Part shown: positions 1 through 6,221 of the stretch, in pieces | How the letters are laid out: every line of letters begins with the position of its first letter | Numbering within the stretch: the stretch's first letter is position 1 | NCBI GenBank assembly: GCA_902465325.1 | Contig: CABQMV010000098.1 | Location: 1-7,285, forward strand | Length of the DNA stretch: 7,285 nucleotides | Origin: an uncultured Oscillospiraceae bacterium | GTDB taxonomy: Bacteria; Bacillota; Clostridia; UBA1212; SIG427 | Direction of reading: 5' to 3' | Program-made: the position numbers and the translations under genes | Notes under the pieces: generated by a model | The model's input: only the letters and a program-made list of their open reading frames with translations | Told to the model about the DNA's origin: nothing | The model's database searches: none

Positions 1-528
1 GGCGGCCTGTTTACCGTCTTGACTAAGCAGAATACCGGCTCCGTATCTCTCTGCCTCTGTTGCAATTGCTCTTACAGCGTCTTCCTCTAAAGGGACGGTA
101 AAAGACAGGGCGTCGCAGTCAAAGCCGCCTTCCCGGAGCGGGCTGTCCTCAGGGAGCGAGGCATCTACAGGGGCAATCCAAGCCTTCGCGGCAGTGCGGA
201 TATTGCAAAGAGCTCCGTTTTTACTGGTATCCGCAAGAACAATAAGCCCTAGTTCTTTGGCGTAGTCAATGGTACTTTTTAGGCACACCATTCCGCTGAG
301 ACCATAGGCCTCAAAGGCTGTAATATCCAACAGGACGGCTGCGGCCTTATCCTTAATGCCGTCTAACGCAGCCTTATGAAAGGCAAACAGCGCAGCGCCT
401 ATACTTTTGTAGGCGCATTTTACCTGCAAGGGAAGTTCCTCCCAGCAGGGAGACAGCAGCAGAACGGCTTTGCTGTGAACCTGCTGTGTTCGTTTTTTTA
501 TATAGTCTGAGAATGTCGTGGAAATCAA
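1..528 (-). CDS. PyrF-like protein (family 2 OMP decarboxylase fold) with a degenerate active site, 3' end outside window
   Basis: 176 residues are visible and the C-terminus lies beyond base 1. The layout follows family 2 orotidine 5'-phosphate decarboxylases, the last step of UMP synthesis: an N-terminal helix, a strand ending in LSPCWEELP (residues 25-33, where the family has GLDPR..-IP), a helix AALFAFHKAALDGI (45-58), VLLDITAFEAYG (65-76, family VKPQIAFFE.YG), STIDYAKELGLIVLADTSKNG (85-105, family T..YA...GL.V..DxKRxDI) and CDALSFTVPLEEDAV (138-152, family D..TVNPYLG.D). Ungapped alignment leaves only Asp100 of the catalytic K/D-K-D set. The first Lys becomes Leu66, the second Lys becomes Ser102, and the second Asp becomes Gly105. 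The ribose-contacting Asp of GLDP is Ser26. No frameshift or stop is seen, so this is not an obvious pseudogene. It is last in the pgeF-lspA-rluD-epsG run, 31 nt after the EpsG-like gene. I infer a non-catalytic or repurposed paralogue. The fold assignment is fairly sure and the function unknown. Confidence 0.7.
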   Translation of the reverse strand, partial: MISTTFSDYIKKRTQQVHSKAVLLLSPCWEELPLQVKCAYKSIGAALFAFHKAALDGIKDKAAAVLLDITAFEAYGLSGMVCLKSTIDYAKELGLIVLADTSKNGALCNIRTAAKAWIAPVDASLPEDSPLREGGFDCDALSFTVPLEEDAVRAIATEAERYGAGILLSQDGKQAA

Positions 529-536
529 TCCTCCTT
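526..536 (-). promoter_or_regulatory. strong Shine-Dalgarno directly against a TTG start
   Basis: On the minus strand AAGGAGG (536-530) is followed after one base by TTG (528-526). An in-frame TAA lies four codons upstream and there is no ATG or GTG before residue 80, so the gene has no conventional start at the expected place. TTG gives the N-terminal length expected for the family, but one base of spacing is too short for efficient initiation. The next codon, ATT, would have four bases of spacing, and an ACG further on would have ten. The true start is therefore uncertain. Confidence 0.5.
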
Positions 537-559
537 TTTATTTTATCTATATTCTGCGG

Positions 560-2059
560 TCAGTCCTGAAAAAGGTCTCTGAGCCGCATGGGAATTTCTT
601 TTTCGGGAGTGGGAGACGGTTCTGGGATATCCTGCCCGTATTCATAGATGGTCCCGCTGTATTCCTGTCGGAGCAGGGTCACCAGGGAACCTTCTTTTGT
701 AAGCGGGTCCATTCCGGAAATGTCGGTGACCTTTCCGCTGTTTTTGAACTGTGCCCAGTCCTTTGGAACCGTAATTTTAGAAAAATAACTGTCGGAGAGG
801 TCATCATAGTTGCCTATCAGACGGGGGTTTGCTTTCCCTAAAAAGGCGTAATATTCTTTGTGTGCGTAATTGGGAGAGCTTCTCTGACTGTATAGCTTTT
901 CCACATTTAATACATTATAGTAGGGATAGAGATATCCGGGGTTATAGTAGAGACTTTGGTTCATAACGTCCTTGGTTGTTTTCAGGTACATAAAAGAGAG
1001 CAGGGCAGCGGTACAGGCAAAAATGCAGACCCTGGCTGCTGTTTCACTCCTAGGGGGGTTATTCTGAAACTTCCTTAAAAAAACAGGGAGACGAAGCTCC
1101 TCCAACGAAAAATGGGTCAGTAGGTTTGGAATCAGTATCATTTCCAGGGCTTTATAATAGACATTCATGCGGGAGGCAATTAAGTCAAATCGGAAGAACC
1201 CGCAATAAATTATAAATCCCAGCACATAAGCATTGAAACAAATTTTTTCAGCCCGGCACAGCTTGCTCCGGCTTCCCAGGTACAGCGCTACAATGACAGC
1301 GAGAAAGGCAAGTCTGCTGAGTAAAGAGAGAATACTGTAGGAGGTTTCCTCCAGATAGCTGGTGATTTTCAAATTCAGAGCTTCCGGCAGAAAAGAGACC
1401 AGCTTCCAGGGAAGAGAGGAGCTGGTAAGAAAAATCAGCGCTGCACAGAGGCCTCCTGTGGCTAAAACCGTCAGCCCAATATGGCGCTTTACAAAGGCTT
1501 TTCCTTTGTCCCATTTTTCAAACCAGTAAGGAAGAAGCAGTAAAATACTGATTACCGCAGAGGTGTGTATGGTACAGGCCAGCGCTGTGCCCAGAAGCAG
1601 ATACCCGATTCTGTTTTTAGAGGAGGTCAGCCAGAATCCCAGCAAAACCAGCATTATGGCCAGCACCTGCCGCAGGCTGCTTTCAAAAAACTGAAGCCAG
1701 TACAGAGCGTAGGCCACAAATAGTCCCATGTACCTGTTGGTACAGGCTTTGGTTACAATTAGGTAGAAAAGTCCCATGACCAGCAGCGCATACAAAAATA
1801 TAAATACCGTATAGGGGATCCCCAGAAACTTTGCTACGTCATTTAAAAAGGTATAGCCAATCTCATAGTCCTGCCCGGTGGAATCGGGAGAGGTGTAGAT
1901 CTGACAGTAAGGAAAATAATCGGTCCCCTGTCCGCAGCGAAGCGCCAGCATAAGAGTAAGCAGTCCGAATACAACTGGAAAAAGGAAAGCTTTCATTGGC
2001 TTTTTATATTCTGCCACTGCCAGTATCAGTAATACTGCAAACACAAACAGACGAAACAT
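560..2059 (-). CDS. EpsG-like polytopic membrane protein with C-terminal tail
   Basis: 499 residues. About the first 360 are hydrophobic, with roughly ten predicted membrane segments, for example 2-16, 24-40, 84-103, 111-126, 132-145, 151-177, 193-211, 245-262, 274-289 and 343-359. Motifs fit the EpsG family of exopolysaccharide membrane proteins, thought to act like polymerases: RCGQGTDYFPY (41-51), RQVLA (130-134), IHTSA (164-168) and SRMNVYY (296-302). Unlike usual family members of about 360 residues, it has a hydrophilic tail (about 361-499) rich in Tyr and Asn, ending in a proline-rich stretch (PEPSPTPEKEIP, 479-490). I recognise no domain in the tail. The ATG start has AAAGGA 11-12 nt upstream. 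The gene begins 35 nt after the pseudouridine synthase gene. No glycosyltransferase or other polysaccharide gene is visible, so the substrate is unknown. A different polytopic glycan-handling family remains possible. Confidence 0.75.
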   Translation of the reverse strand: MFRLFVFAVLLILAVAEYKKPMKAFLFPVVFGLLTLMLALRCGQGTDYFPYCQIYTSPDSTGQDYEIGYTFLNDVAKFLGIPYTVFIFLYALLVMGLFYLIVTKACTNRYMGLFVAYALYWLQFFESSLRQVLAIMLVLLGFWLTSSKNRIGYLLLGTALACTIHTSAVISILLLLPYWFEKWDKGKAFVKRHIGLTVLATGGLCAALIFLTSSSLPWKLVSFLPEALNLKITSYLEETSYSILSLLSRLAFLAVIVALYLGSRSKLCRAEKICFNAYVLGFIIYCGFFRFDLIASRMNVYYKALEMILIPNLLTHFSLEELRLPVFLRKFQNNPPRSETAARVCIFACTAALLSFMYLKTTKDVMNQSLYYNPGYLYPYYNVLNVEKLYSQRSSPNYAHKEYYAFLGKANPRLIGNYDDLSDSYFSKITVPKDWAQFKNSGKVTDISGMDPLTKEGSLVTLLRQEYSGTIYEYGQDIPEPSPTPEKEIPMRLRDLFQD

Positions 2060-2094
2060 GAATTAAACCGGTCCTTTCCCTGAGTTTTACTATC

Positions 2095-3018
2095 TTATTC
2101 TAACACATTCAAAAGCATTTGGAAATCGTCCGGAAGAGGTGCTTGAAAGGTCATTTCCTGTCCGGTGGAGGGATGCTGCAATGTAAGCTCGCCTGCATGC
2201 AGGGCCTGTCCGGACAGGCCCCTGGAAATTTTTCGGCCGTATACGGGATCGTCCACTACGGGATGTCCAATATATGCCAGATGAACTCTGATCTGATGGG
2301 TCCTGCCGGTCTCCAGCCGGCATTTGACCAGGGTAACCTCCCGATATCGGTGAAGTACAGTAAAATGAGTAACGGCCCGTTTCCCGCTGCCGGGAGTCAC
2401 CGCCATTTTTTTTCTATCTGTAGGATGCCGGCCTATGGGGGTATCTACTATACCGGCATTCTCTGCGATGATCCCTTCTGTCAGGGCGTAGTAAATACGA
2501 GAGACCTTGTGCTCCTTTATTTGCTCTGCCAGCGCATTGTGGGCGCGGTTGTTTTTTGCGACCACCAGCAGTCCGGTGGTATCTTTGTCGATGCGATGCA
2601 CAATACCGGGGCGCCGTATTCCGTTAATATCCGAAAGATCTTGGCAGTGAAAGAGAAGGGCATTGACCAGAGTGCCGCTGCTATTTCCGTCTGCAGGGTG
2701 TACCACCAGTCCCCTGGGTTTATTAATGACAATGATATCATGGTCTTCATATATAATGTCCAGCGGAATGTTTTCTGCTTCTACAGATAATTCCATGGGC
2801 TCTGGAATCTGAAGCTCAATGAGATCTCCTGTTCTGAGGCGGTAATTTGCTTTTAAAGGCTGTCCCTGAAGAGAAACGCCGCCCTCTTCTATAATTTTCT
2901 GAAAATAGCTTCTGCTTCTTCCTGGCAGCTGATTGCCCAGGGCCGCCGTAAGGACCGTATCCAGTCTCCTGCCGCTGTCTGCTTCTGTCGCTTTATACTG
3001 TGCTGTCCGGCTGCTCAT
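2095..3018 (-). CDS. rluD: RluA-family 23S rRNA pseudouridine synthase, RluD type
   Basis: 307 residues, normal for RluD/YlyB. Family enzymes isomerise uridines to pseudouridine in large-subunit rRNA; RluD targets helix 69. An S4 RNA-binding domain comes first (about 15-75, with RRLDTVL and SRSYFQKIIEEGGVSLQG). The catalytic domain follows: NKPRGLVVHP (99-108), HRIDKDTTGLLVVAK (141-155, catalytic Asp144), GRTHQIRVHLA (238-248), DPVYG (257-261) and QALHA (271-275). The ATG overlaps the lspA stop as ATGA, implying translational coupling. The lspA-rluA-family pairing is the same as lspA-ylyB in B. subtilis. The family is certain; the exact target uridines cannot be read from sequence. Confidence 0.93.
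   Translation of the reverse strand: MSSRTAQYKATEADSGRRLDTVLTAALGNQLPGRSRSYFQKIIEEGGVSLQGQPLKANYRLRTGDLIELQIPEPMELSVEAENIPLDIIYEDHDIIVINKPRGLVVHPADGNSSGTLVNALLFHCQDLSDINGIRRPGIVHRIDKDTTGLLVVAKNNRAHNALAEQIKEHKVSRIYYALTEGIIAENAGIVDTPIGRHPTDRKKMAVTPGSGKRAVTHFTVLHRYREVTLVKCRLETGRTHQIRVHLAYIGHPVVDDPVYGRKISRGLSGQALHAGELTLQHPSTGQEMTFQAPLPDDFQMLLNVLE
2202..2221. repeat. perfect 20-bp palindrome inside rluD
   Basis: GGGCCTGTCC is followed immediately by its exact reverse complement, centred between 2211 and 2212. On the minus strand it encodes GLSGQA, just before the conserved QALHA motif. In RNA it could form an 8-bp stem with a CCGG loop. No function is known to me. It could be a chance product of GC-rich codon choice. 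Confidence 0.6.
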
Positions 3019-3536
3019 GGCGTTTCCTTTCGGCGCAGGAAAGCTGGTCTGTACAGCAGCTGCTTGTTATGCCCGGACAGCAGAACGGTCAGGATCATGC
3101 CGATCCCTCCGCAGACTACGCAGATATCCGCCACATTGAATACGGGAAAATCATAGCCAAATATAACAAAGTCCAGAAAATCAATTACATAGCCTTTTGA
3201 AAAACGGTCAATCATATTGCCTATGGCTCCGGACAGTACAATCCCCAGTGAAAAGGCCAGCAGTGTATTCTTGCAGTAGAAGATTGCAGCTATGATAAAC
3301 AGGGAGGCAATTAGAGACACGACAGCCAGTATCACAGCGTTTCCCGAAAAAAGACTCCAGGCTCCTCCGGTATTGCCGCAATGGGTGAGATAAAAGAAGC
3401 CGTCAATTACAGGATTCTTCTGTCCAAAGGCGTAGAGGTGAGAGACAATGTATTTTGTAAGCTGGTCGGCAGCCAACAAAATCAGGGCTGTAAAATAGAC
3501 CAGTATCATTTTTTTTATGCTAATATGTTCCTTCAT
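3015..3536 (-). CDS. lspA: lipoprotein signal peptidase (signal peptidase II)
   Basis: 173 residues, normal for the family. This membrane aspartic protease removes the signal peptide from diacylglyceryl-modified prolipoproteins. Four hydrophobic segments are visible (about 10-27, 65-87, 92-108, 138-154). Conserved motifs: ADQLTK (23-28), NTGGAW (55-60), GNMIDR (106-111), VIDFLDF (117-123, catalytic Asp119) and FNVAD (133-137, catalytic Asp137). The ATG has GAGGA about 11 nt upstream. The stop overlaps the rluD start by four bases, and the gene starts 21 nt after pgeF. The usual AF.. after the Asn-Gly motif is AWSLF here, a mild variation. Confidence 0.96.
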   Translation of the reverse strand: MKEHISIKKMILVYFTALILLAADQLTKYIVSHLYAFGQKNPVIDGFFYLTHCGNTGGAWSLFSGNAVILAVVSLIASLFIIAAIFYCKNTLLAFSLGIVLSGAIGNMIDRFSKGYVIDFLDFVIFGYDFPVFNVADICVVCGGIGMILTVLLSGHNKQLLYRPAFLRRKETP

Positions 3537-3557
3537 TTTTATAAAGTCCTCATTCTT

Positions 3558-4319
3558 TCACTTTTCTGGGCGGAGCGCAATCAAGGAGGCCATGGCGCCC
3601 TTTGTCACAGGTCTCAGAGAATCCCGTCGATGTGAAAAATACAGATCCTCCCGACAGCAGGTACAGTCCTGGGAAACTGAGATATTCTGGGGCGGCAAGC
3701 CGCTGGCCAGCAGACTTTCGTATATAAATGCTTTTAAATTCAACTGCCATTTATTATGGGTACGTCCCGGTTTCACAAAATTCTCTCTTTGAACCAAGGA
3801 AGGGAATTTATCCTGAAAGGCCTGGAAAACATCAAGGCTTATTTCAAAGCATTCCTGGCAGATTCCAGGTCCTATTGCCGCAATTAAATCTTTGGGCTGT
3901 GTGCCGAAGCACTGAGCCATTTTTTCTGTGACACGGGAGGCGATTTCTCCCAGTGTTCCTTTCCAGCCGGAGTGAGCAGCTCCGACGGCTCTGTGGACCG
4001 GATCCCAGAATTGAACCGGGATACAGTCTGCGTGGATCGTACATAGGACAATCCCTGGCACACAGGTAATCAGCGCATCTGTTTCGTCAAAGGCCAGGGG
4101 TCGGGAAATCCCAGTACCTCTGTGCTCCTCTGTAACCAGTCCTACCCGGCAGCCATGGGTCTGACGGCCGCATACTATAAATTTGTAGTCTATTTTCAGT
4201 TCCCGGGCGATTTTGCCAAACCGTTCCCGTACATTCTCCGGAGAGCTGTCTCTGGAGAAGCTCAGGTTTCCATCTCTGCGCCCGGTAAAATAGCTGATTA
4301 CACTGTCTTCCCCTATCAA
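3558..4319 (-). CDS. pgeF: PgeF/YlmD family protein (multicopper-laccase-like domain)
   Basis: 253 residues from a TTG start. This is the YfiH/YlmD family, described as a peptidoglycan editing factor and also as a purine nucleoside phosphorylase/adenosine deaminase. Metal-site residues are His55 in RQTHG, Cys99 in HADC and His116 in AAHSGW; other family motifs are DETDALIT, AIGPGIC, a CTCC segment and FSHRRD near the C-terminus. The frame extends upstream to a GTG at 4361. I prefer TTG at 4319 because GGAAAGG lies 10 nt before it and a sigma-A promoter with a perfect TATAAT overlaps the longer reading; no Shine-Dalgarno precedes the GTG. It is the first gene of the operon with lspA, rluD, the epsG-like and the pyrF-like gene. 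The family is sure; the start is less so. Confidence 0.92.
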   Translation of the reverse strand: MIGEDSVISYFTGRRDGNLSFSRDSSPENVRERFGKIARELKIDYKFIVCGRQTHGCRVGLVTEEHRGTGISRPLAFDETDALITCVPGIVLCTIHADCIPVQFWDPVHRAVGAAHSGWKGTLGEIASRVTEKMAQCFGTQPKDLIAAIGPGICQECFEISLDVFQAFQDKFPSLVQRENFVKPGRTHNKWQLNLKAFIYESLLASGLPPQNISVSQDCTCCREDLYFSHRRDSLRPVTKGAMASLIALRPEK

Positions 4320-4343
4320 CGAAGCACCGCCTTTCCAATATAA

Positions 4344-4372
4344 ATTATACGATACAAGCACACCAACGGCAA
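4344..4372 (-). promoter_or_regulatory. sigma-A-type promoter of the pgeF operon
   Basis: On the minus strand the -35 is TTGCCG (4372-4367), the spacer is 17 nt, and the -10 is a perfect TATAAT (4349-4344). Transcription would begin near 4337, leaving a leader of about 18 nt that just holds the GGAAAGG ribosome binding site of pgeF. The rsmD promoter candidate has the same TTGCCG and spacer length. Confidence 0.7.
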
Positions 4373-4516
4373 GTATTATATTTCTATATTGTATGCTTAT
4401 ATGATAGCATAATTTTATACTGTTTTGTGAAGAAGACTGTCAATGGCACAGATAAAGACTCATAGGAATAGAAAAAATAGTAATTGAATTGCACAGTCTT
4501 TTCCTTTACAAATCAA

Positions 4517-4549
4517 CAGCCCCCCCGAAATTCGTTTTCGGGGGGGCTG
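4517..4549 (-). terminator. strong hairpin, likely terminator of spoVS
   Basis: A perfect 14-bp stem with seven consecutive G-C pairs and a 5-nt loop lies 15 nt after the spoVS stop. The following minus-strand sequence, TTGATTTG, is only moderately T-rich; the plus strand side has almost no T tract. Stem stability and position favour termination of spoVS, which also keeps transcription out of the pgeF promoter region. Confidence 0.75.
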
Positions 4550-4564
4550 CATAAAACGGTGGGA

Positions 4565-4846
4565 TCAGATGGCATGGGACCGCACATTGCGCGGCTCTAC
4601 CAGCAGCCTTATGGCTGTTCTTTCCTCTCCGTCAATCAAGATATCGGTAAAAGCGGGAATACAAATTAGCTCAATACCCGATGGTGCAAGAAACCCTCTG
4701 GATATAGCAACTGCTTTAACAGCTTGGTTGAGTGCGCCCGCCCCGATAGCTTGAATTTCTGCGGTGCCCGACTCTCGGACAACGCCGGCCAGTGCCCCGG
4801 CCACTGAATTAGGATTCGACTTTGCAGAAACCTTTAAAACGTCCAT
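4565..4846 (-). CDS. spoVS: stage V sporulation protein S
   Basis: 93 residues, nearly identical in pattern to the very conserved 86-residue SpoVS (an Alba-like fold): MDVLKVSAKSNPNSVAGALA (1-20), EIQAIGAGALNQAVKAVAI (30-48), FLAPSGIELICIPAFTDI (52-69) and GEERTAIRLLVEP (73-85). In B. subtilis spoVS is transcribed by sigma-H and its loss affects septation and spore coat assembly. The ATG at 4846 is preceded by GGGGAGGAAG with good spacing; the frame stays open for 22 more codons upstream, but those do not resemble SpoVS. About seven residues follow the usual C-terminus. It is monocistronic, with its own terminator, and divergent from rsmD. Confidence 0.96.
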   Translation of the reverse strand: MDVLKVSAKSNPNSVAGALAGVVRESGTAEIQAIGAGALNQAVKAVAISRGFLAPSGIELICIPAFTDILIDGEERTAIRLLVEPRNVRSHAI

Positions 4847-4884
4847 TTTTTCTTCCTCCCCGAAAAAGTGATTACAGTTAATAG

Positions 4885-4912
4885 ATAATACAGCAATCCA
4901 AAGAAAATACAA
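4885..4912 (-). promoter_or_regulatory. weak candidate promoter of spoVS
   Basis: On the minus strand, TTGTAT (4912-4907), a 16-nt spacer and TATTAT (4890-4885) lie about 40 nt before the spoVS start. The -35 is poor. I looked for a sigma-H signature (AGGA..T with GAAT about 13 nt on) and found no convincing match, so how spoVS is transcribed is not settled. Confidence 0.3.
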
Positions 4913-5021
4913 TTATTTCCCGTATTTTAAATCCAAAAAATAAAAGCAGCCCAAAGAGGAGGCACAAAGCGTCTGGCCTGAAAATAACTTTGCAGGATTA
5001 TGTCGGAACGTATTATTTCCC
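4912..5021. repeat. 10-bp direct repeat ATTATTTCCC, two copies 100 bp apart
   Basis: Exact copies lie at 4912-4921 and 5012-5021, in the divergent spoVS-rsmD intergenic region. The left copy touches the candidate spoVS -35 and the right one lies 17 bp before the rsmD -35. This could be a regulator site, but the region is AT-rich and two copies prove little. Confidence 0.35.
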
Positions 5022-5037
5022 AATAATTGACTTCCTC

Positions 5038-5066
5038 TTGCCGTAAGACCTTTTTTTTGATATGAT
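5038..5066 (+). promoter_or_regulatory. sigma-A-type promoter of rsmD-coaD
   Basis: TTGCCG (5038-5043), 17-nt spacer, TATGAT (5061-5066). Eight of the spacer bases are a T run (5051-5058). The leader is about 20 nt and contains AAAGGA. A better -35 match, TTGACT at 5028-5033, is 27 nt from the -10 and so cannot pair with it. Confidence 0.6.
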
Positions 5067-5093
5067 TTATAAGAAAGGAAGACTTAGACGGTT

Positions 5094-5648
5094 ATGAGAG
5101 TCATTGCGGGAACTGCCGGCGGCCTGAGGCTGAAGACCAGAAATTCAGAGGATACCAAACCCACTCTGGATAGGGTAAAGGAAGCGATGTTCAGTATGCT
5201 TGCCCCCTATCTGAATGAAGCGGCGGTTTTGGATTTGTTTGCGGGCAGTGGCGCATTGGGCATTGAAGCGCTGAGCAGAGGTGCAAAGTCCTGCGCCTTT
5301 TCTGACAGAAACAAGATGTGCTGTGATATCATACAGCAGAATTTAACCCATACCGGTCTTTCAGGCAAAGCCAGCCTCCTTTCTATGGAGTTTACCGGTG
5401 CGCTGAAGCTCCTGGCTGAGCAATCAGGACAGTTTGATCTGGTGCTTCTGGACCCGCCGTACAATAAAGGCTTTGAGCAGCAGGCTATGGAGCTCCTTGC
5501 AAAGTACGGCCTCTGCGCTCAGGGGGCTCTGGTCGCTGTAGAGAGAGCGGCCTCGGTCAGGCTACCCCAGACAGTAGGGCCTTTTACCTTATTGAAGGAA
5601 AAGAAATACGGTACCGTAGGCTTATCTATATATGAAAAGAAGGTTTAA
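5094..5648 (+). CDS. rsmD: 16S rRNA (guanine966-N2)-methyltransferase RsmD
   Basis: 184 residues, normal length. It methylates G966 (E. coli numbering) of 16S rRNA using S-adenosylmethionine. Motifs: start MRVIAG, PTLDRVKEAMF (23-33), SAM-binding VLDLFAGSGALGIEALSRGA (45-64), acidic Asp71 after the next strand, and catalytic LVLLDPPY (116-123). The start is fixed by the family's N-terminus; the AAAGGA ribosome binding site is 14 nt away, rather far. Six bases separate it from coaD, so the two are co-transcribed, as in B. subtilis ylbH-ylbI. Confidence 0.95.
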   Translation: MRVIAGTAGGLRLKTRNSEDTKPTLDRVKEAMFSMLAPYLNEAAVLDLFAGSGALGIEALSRGAKSCAFSDRNKMCCDIIQQNLTHTGLSGKASLLSMEFTGALKLLAEQSGQFDLVLLDPPYNKGFEQQAMELLAKYGLCAQGALVAVERAASVRLPQTVGPFTLLKEKKYGTVGLSIYEKKV

Positions 5649-5654
5649 TGAATT

Positions 5655-6155
5655 ATGCAGAATAATTTGAGAACAGGGGTGTATCCAGGCAGCTTTGATC
5701 CTCTGACCAACGGTCATCTGGACATTATAAAAAGAGCATCGAAGCTGTTTGACAGATTGATTGTAGGCGTTCTCCACAACGATGCCAAAAAAGCGATTTT
5801 TACTATGGAAGAGAGGGTGGCGCTGATCAGAAAGTGCACATCGCATATAGAGAATGTGGAAGTCGCTATGTTTAACGGACTGCTGGTGGACTTTGTAAAA
5901 AGAAACAACGCGGCGGCCATTGTAAAGGGACTTCGGGCGGTTTCCGACTATGAGTATGAGCTTCAGATGGCTATGCTGAATAAGCATATTGATGAAGAGG
6001 TAGAGACCATCTTTTTAATGGCAGATATCCAGAACTCTTTTCTGAGCTCCAGTGTGGTCAAAGACCTGGCGAAGCATGGCGGAGATATTACAGGACTGGT
6101 GCCGGAGGAGATAAAAGAGGATATTACAACGAAATTGAGAATCCCTCTTCACTAA
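5655..6155 (+). CDS. coaD: phosphopantetheine adenylyltransferase
   Basis: 166 residues, normal length. It transfers AMP from ATP to 4'-phosphopantetheine to give dephospho-CoA, the fourth step of coenzyme A synthesis. Motifs: nucleotide-binding GSFDPLTNGHLDI (12-24, with the T.GH signature), VKGLRAVSDYEYELQMAMLNK (90-110) and SFLSSSVVKDLA (128-139), where the usual VR is VK. GAAGG precedes the ATG by about 11 nt. An out-of-frame ATG overlaps the rsmD stop (5648-5650) but opens no gene. Confidence 0.97.
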   Translation: MQNNLRTGVYPGSFDPLTNGHLDIIKRASKLFDRLIVGVLHNDAKKAIFTMEERVALIRKCTSHIENVEVAMFNGLLVDFVKRNNAAAIVKGLRAVSDYEYELQMAMLNKHIDEEVETIFLMADIQNSFLSSSVVKDLAKHGGDITGLVPEEIKEDITTKLRIPLH

Positions 6156-6176
6156 TTCTTTGAAAAGTGGTATAGT
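6148..6176 (+). promoter_or_regulatory. candidate promoter of the coiled-coil protein gene
   Basis: TTCACT (6148-6153), 17-nt spacer, TATAGT (6171-6176), overlapping the coaD stop. It sits 45 nt before the next start codon and would allow that gene to be expressed apart from rsmD-coaD. No terminator is seen after coaD, so read-through is also likely. Confidence 0.45.
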
Positions 6177-6221
6177 ATATATTGAGTACAAGGGTTTTAC
6201 CAACGAAGGGAGTTAAAGACG

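Noticed and set aside
2119..2790. Long plus-strand open frame of 223 codons opposite rluD
   Set aside because: It lies wholly antisense to a gene with clear catalytic motifs, matches no family I know, and lacks a convincing ribosome binding site.
2406..3516. Poly-A/T runs of 8 in rluD (2406-2413) and lspA (3509-3516) as phase-variable tracts
   Set aside because: They encode ordinary Lys-Lys codons in essential-type genes and similar runs are scattered through the window, so they look like base composition.
4392..4411. Small inverted repeat TATGCT / AGCATA upstream of the pgeF promoter
   Set aside because: Only six pairs with an 8-nt gap in AT-rich sequence; it could be an operator but nothing else supports it.
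4433..4500. 8-bp inverted repeat AAGACTGT / ACAGTCTT in the pgeF-spoVS intergenic region
   Set aside because: Arms are 52 bp apart and an 8-bp match is expected by chance fairly often in a stretch of this size.
4569..4754. Plus-strand frame opposite spoVS
   Set aside because: Antisense shadow of a highly conserved gene, with no independent support.
4847..4912. 22-codon upstream extension of spoVS
   Set aside because: SpoVS starts at MDVLKVSAK in the family and GGGGAGG sits directly before that ATG; the extension has no SpoVS similarity and overlaps the promoter region.
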